A stretch of 5,838 nucleotides of DNA from Peptococcaceae bacterium (GTDB lineage Bacteria > Bacillota > Peptococcia > DRI-13 > UBA5745), in contig JAISDM010000164.1 in NCBI GenBank assembly GCA_031264885.1, positions 1-5,838 of the forward strand, written 5' to 3'. The notes beneath the pieces were generated by a model, which ran no database searches, had not been told where the DNA came from, and was given only the letters and a program-made list of their open reading frames with translations. The position numbers and the translations under genes were made by a program. Below, piece by piece: positions 5,758 to 5,838 of this stretch (positions are counted from its first letter, which is position 1; each line of letters opens with the position of its first letter).

Positions 5758-5838
5758 GGATGCCTAACTGCGATTCATAGTTGGATGATTTAGCGAAACG
5801 CACCTGAGCAGGCATATGCGGATTCGGAGTTTGGGGCG
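5758..5838. other. 81-base tail without a supportable gene
   Basis: After the WXG100 stop I see no convincing start, hairpin with U-tract or RNA gene. An ATG at 5816 could open a following gene, but it lacks a clear ribosome binding site and only seven codons are visible. Confidence 0.5.

Noticed and set aside
5816..5838. Start of a following gene at ATG 5816
   Set aside because: No clear ribosome binding site and only seven codons before the window ends.

Overview
The window most likely comes from a GC-rich member of the Bacillota (Clostridia-like). The reasons are strong purine-rich Shine-Dalgarno sites (AGGAG, GAGGAGGG, AAGGAG), a PP2C phosphatase with a membrane anchor and a Thr/Pro-rich outer tail, and a stand-alone WXG100 protein. 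This is inference from gene content and style; no marker gene settles the taxonomy, and Chloroflexota or Actinomycetota remain possible. All supported genes lie on the + strand.

Layout. (1) 1-1428: the 3' part of a PP2C-type Ser/Thr phosphatase gene, with the catalytic domain followed by a basic linker, one membrane segment and a long Thr/Pro/Ala/Ser-rich tail. (2) 1437-2654: a LeuA/homocitrate-synthase-type acyltransferase of the DRE-TIM metallolyase superfamily, without a C-terminal regulatory domain. (3) 2673-3473: a divergent Sua5/YrdC/TsaC-like protein. (4) 3508-5238: a one-chain aconitase/isopropylmalate-isomerase-type hydro-lyase in which the small-subunit (LeuD-like swivel) domain precedes the large-subunit (LeuC-like) domain. 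(5) 5239-5466: a 228-base gene-free stretch holding a perfect hairpin, a possible promoter, a 10-bp-period repeat and a palindrome. (6) 5467-5757: a 96-residue WXG100 (EsxA-like) protein. The last 81 bases hold nothing I can support.

Genes 1-4 are separated by only 8, 18 and 34 bases, so they look like one transcription unit. Genes 2 and 4 catalyse, in known families, the first two steps of 2-oxoacid chain elongation: condensation with acetyl-CoA, then isomerisation of the tertiary alcohol acid. The third enzyme, a decarboxylating dehydrogenase, is not in the window. The YrdC-like protein between them is unexplained: its family makes a carbamoyl-AMP-type intermediate, but its signature motifs are altered. 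PP2C phosphatases and WXG100 proteins are both common in Gram-positive type VII secretion and Ser/Thr-kinase loci, so this small metabolic cassette seems to sit inside, or beside, such a locus. That mixture is the most interesting aspect of the window.

Two mobile-looking short palindromic repeats mark the cassette. One has been read into the end of the YrdC-like gene (about 3448-3478), and one begins at the stop codon of the isomerase gene (5239-5257).
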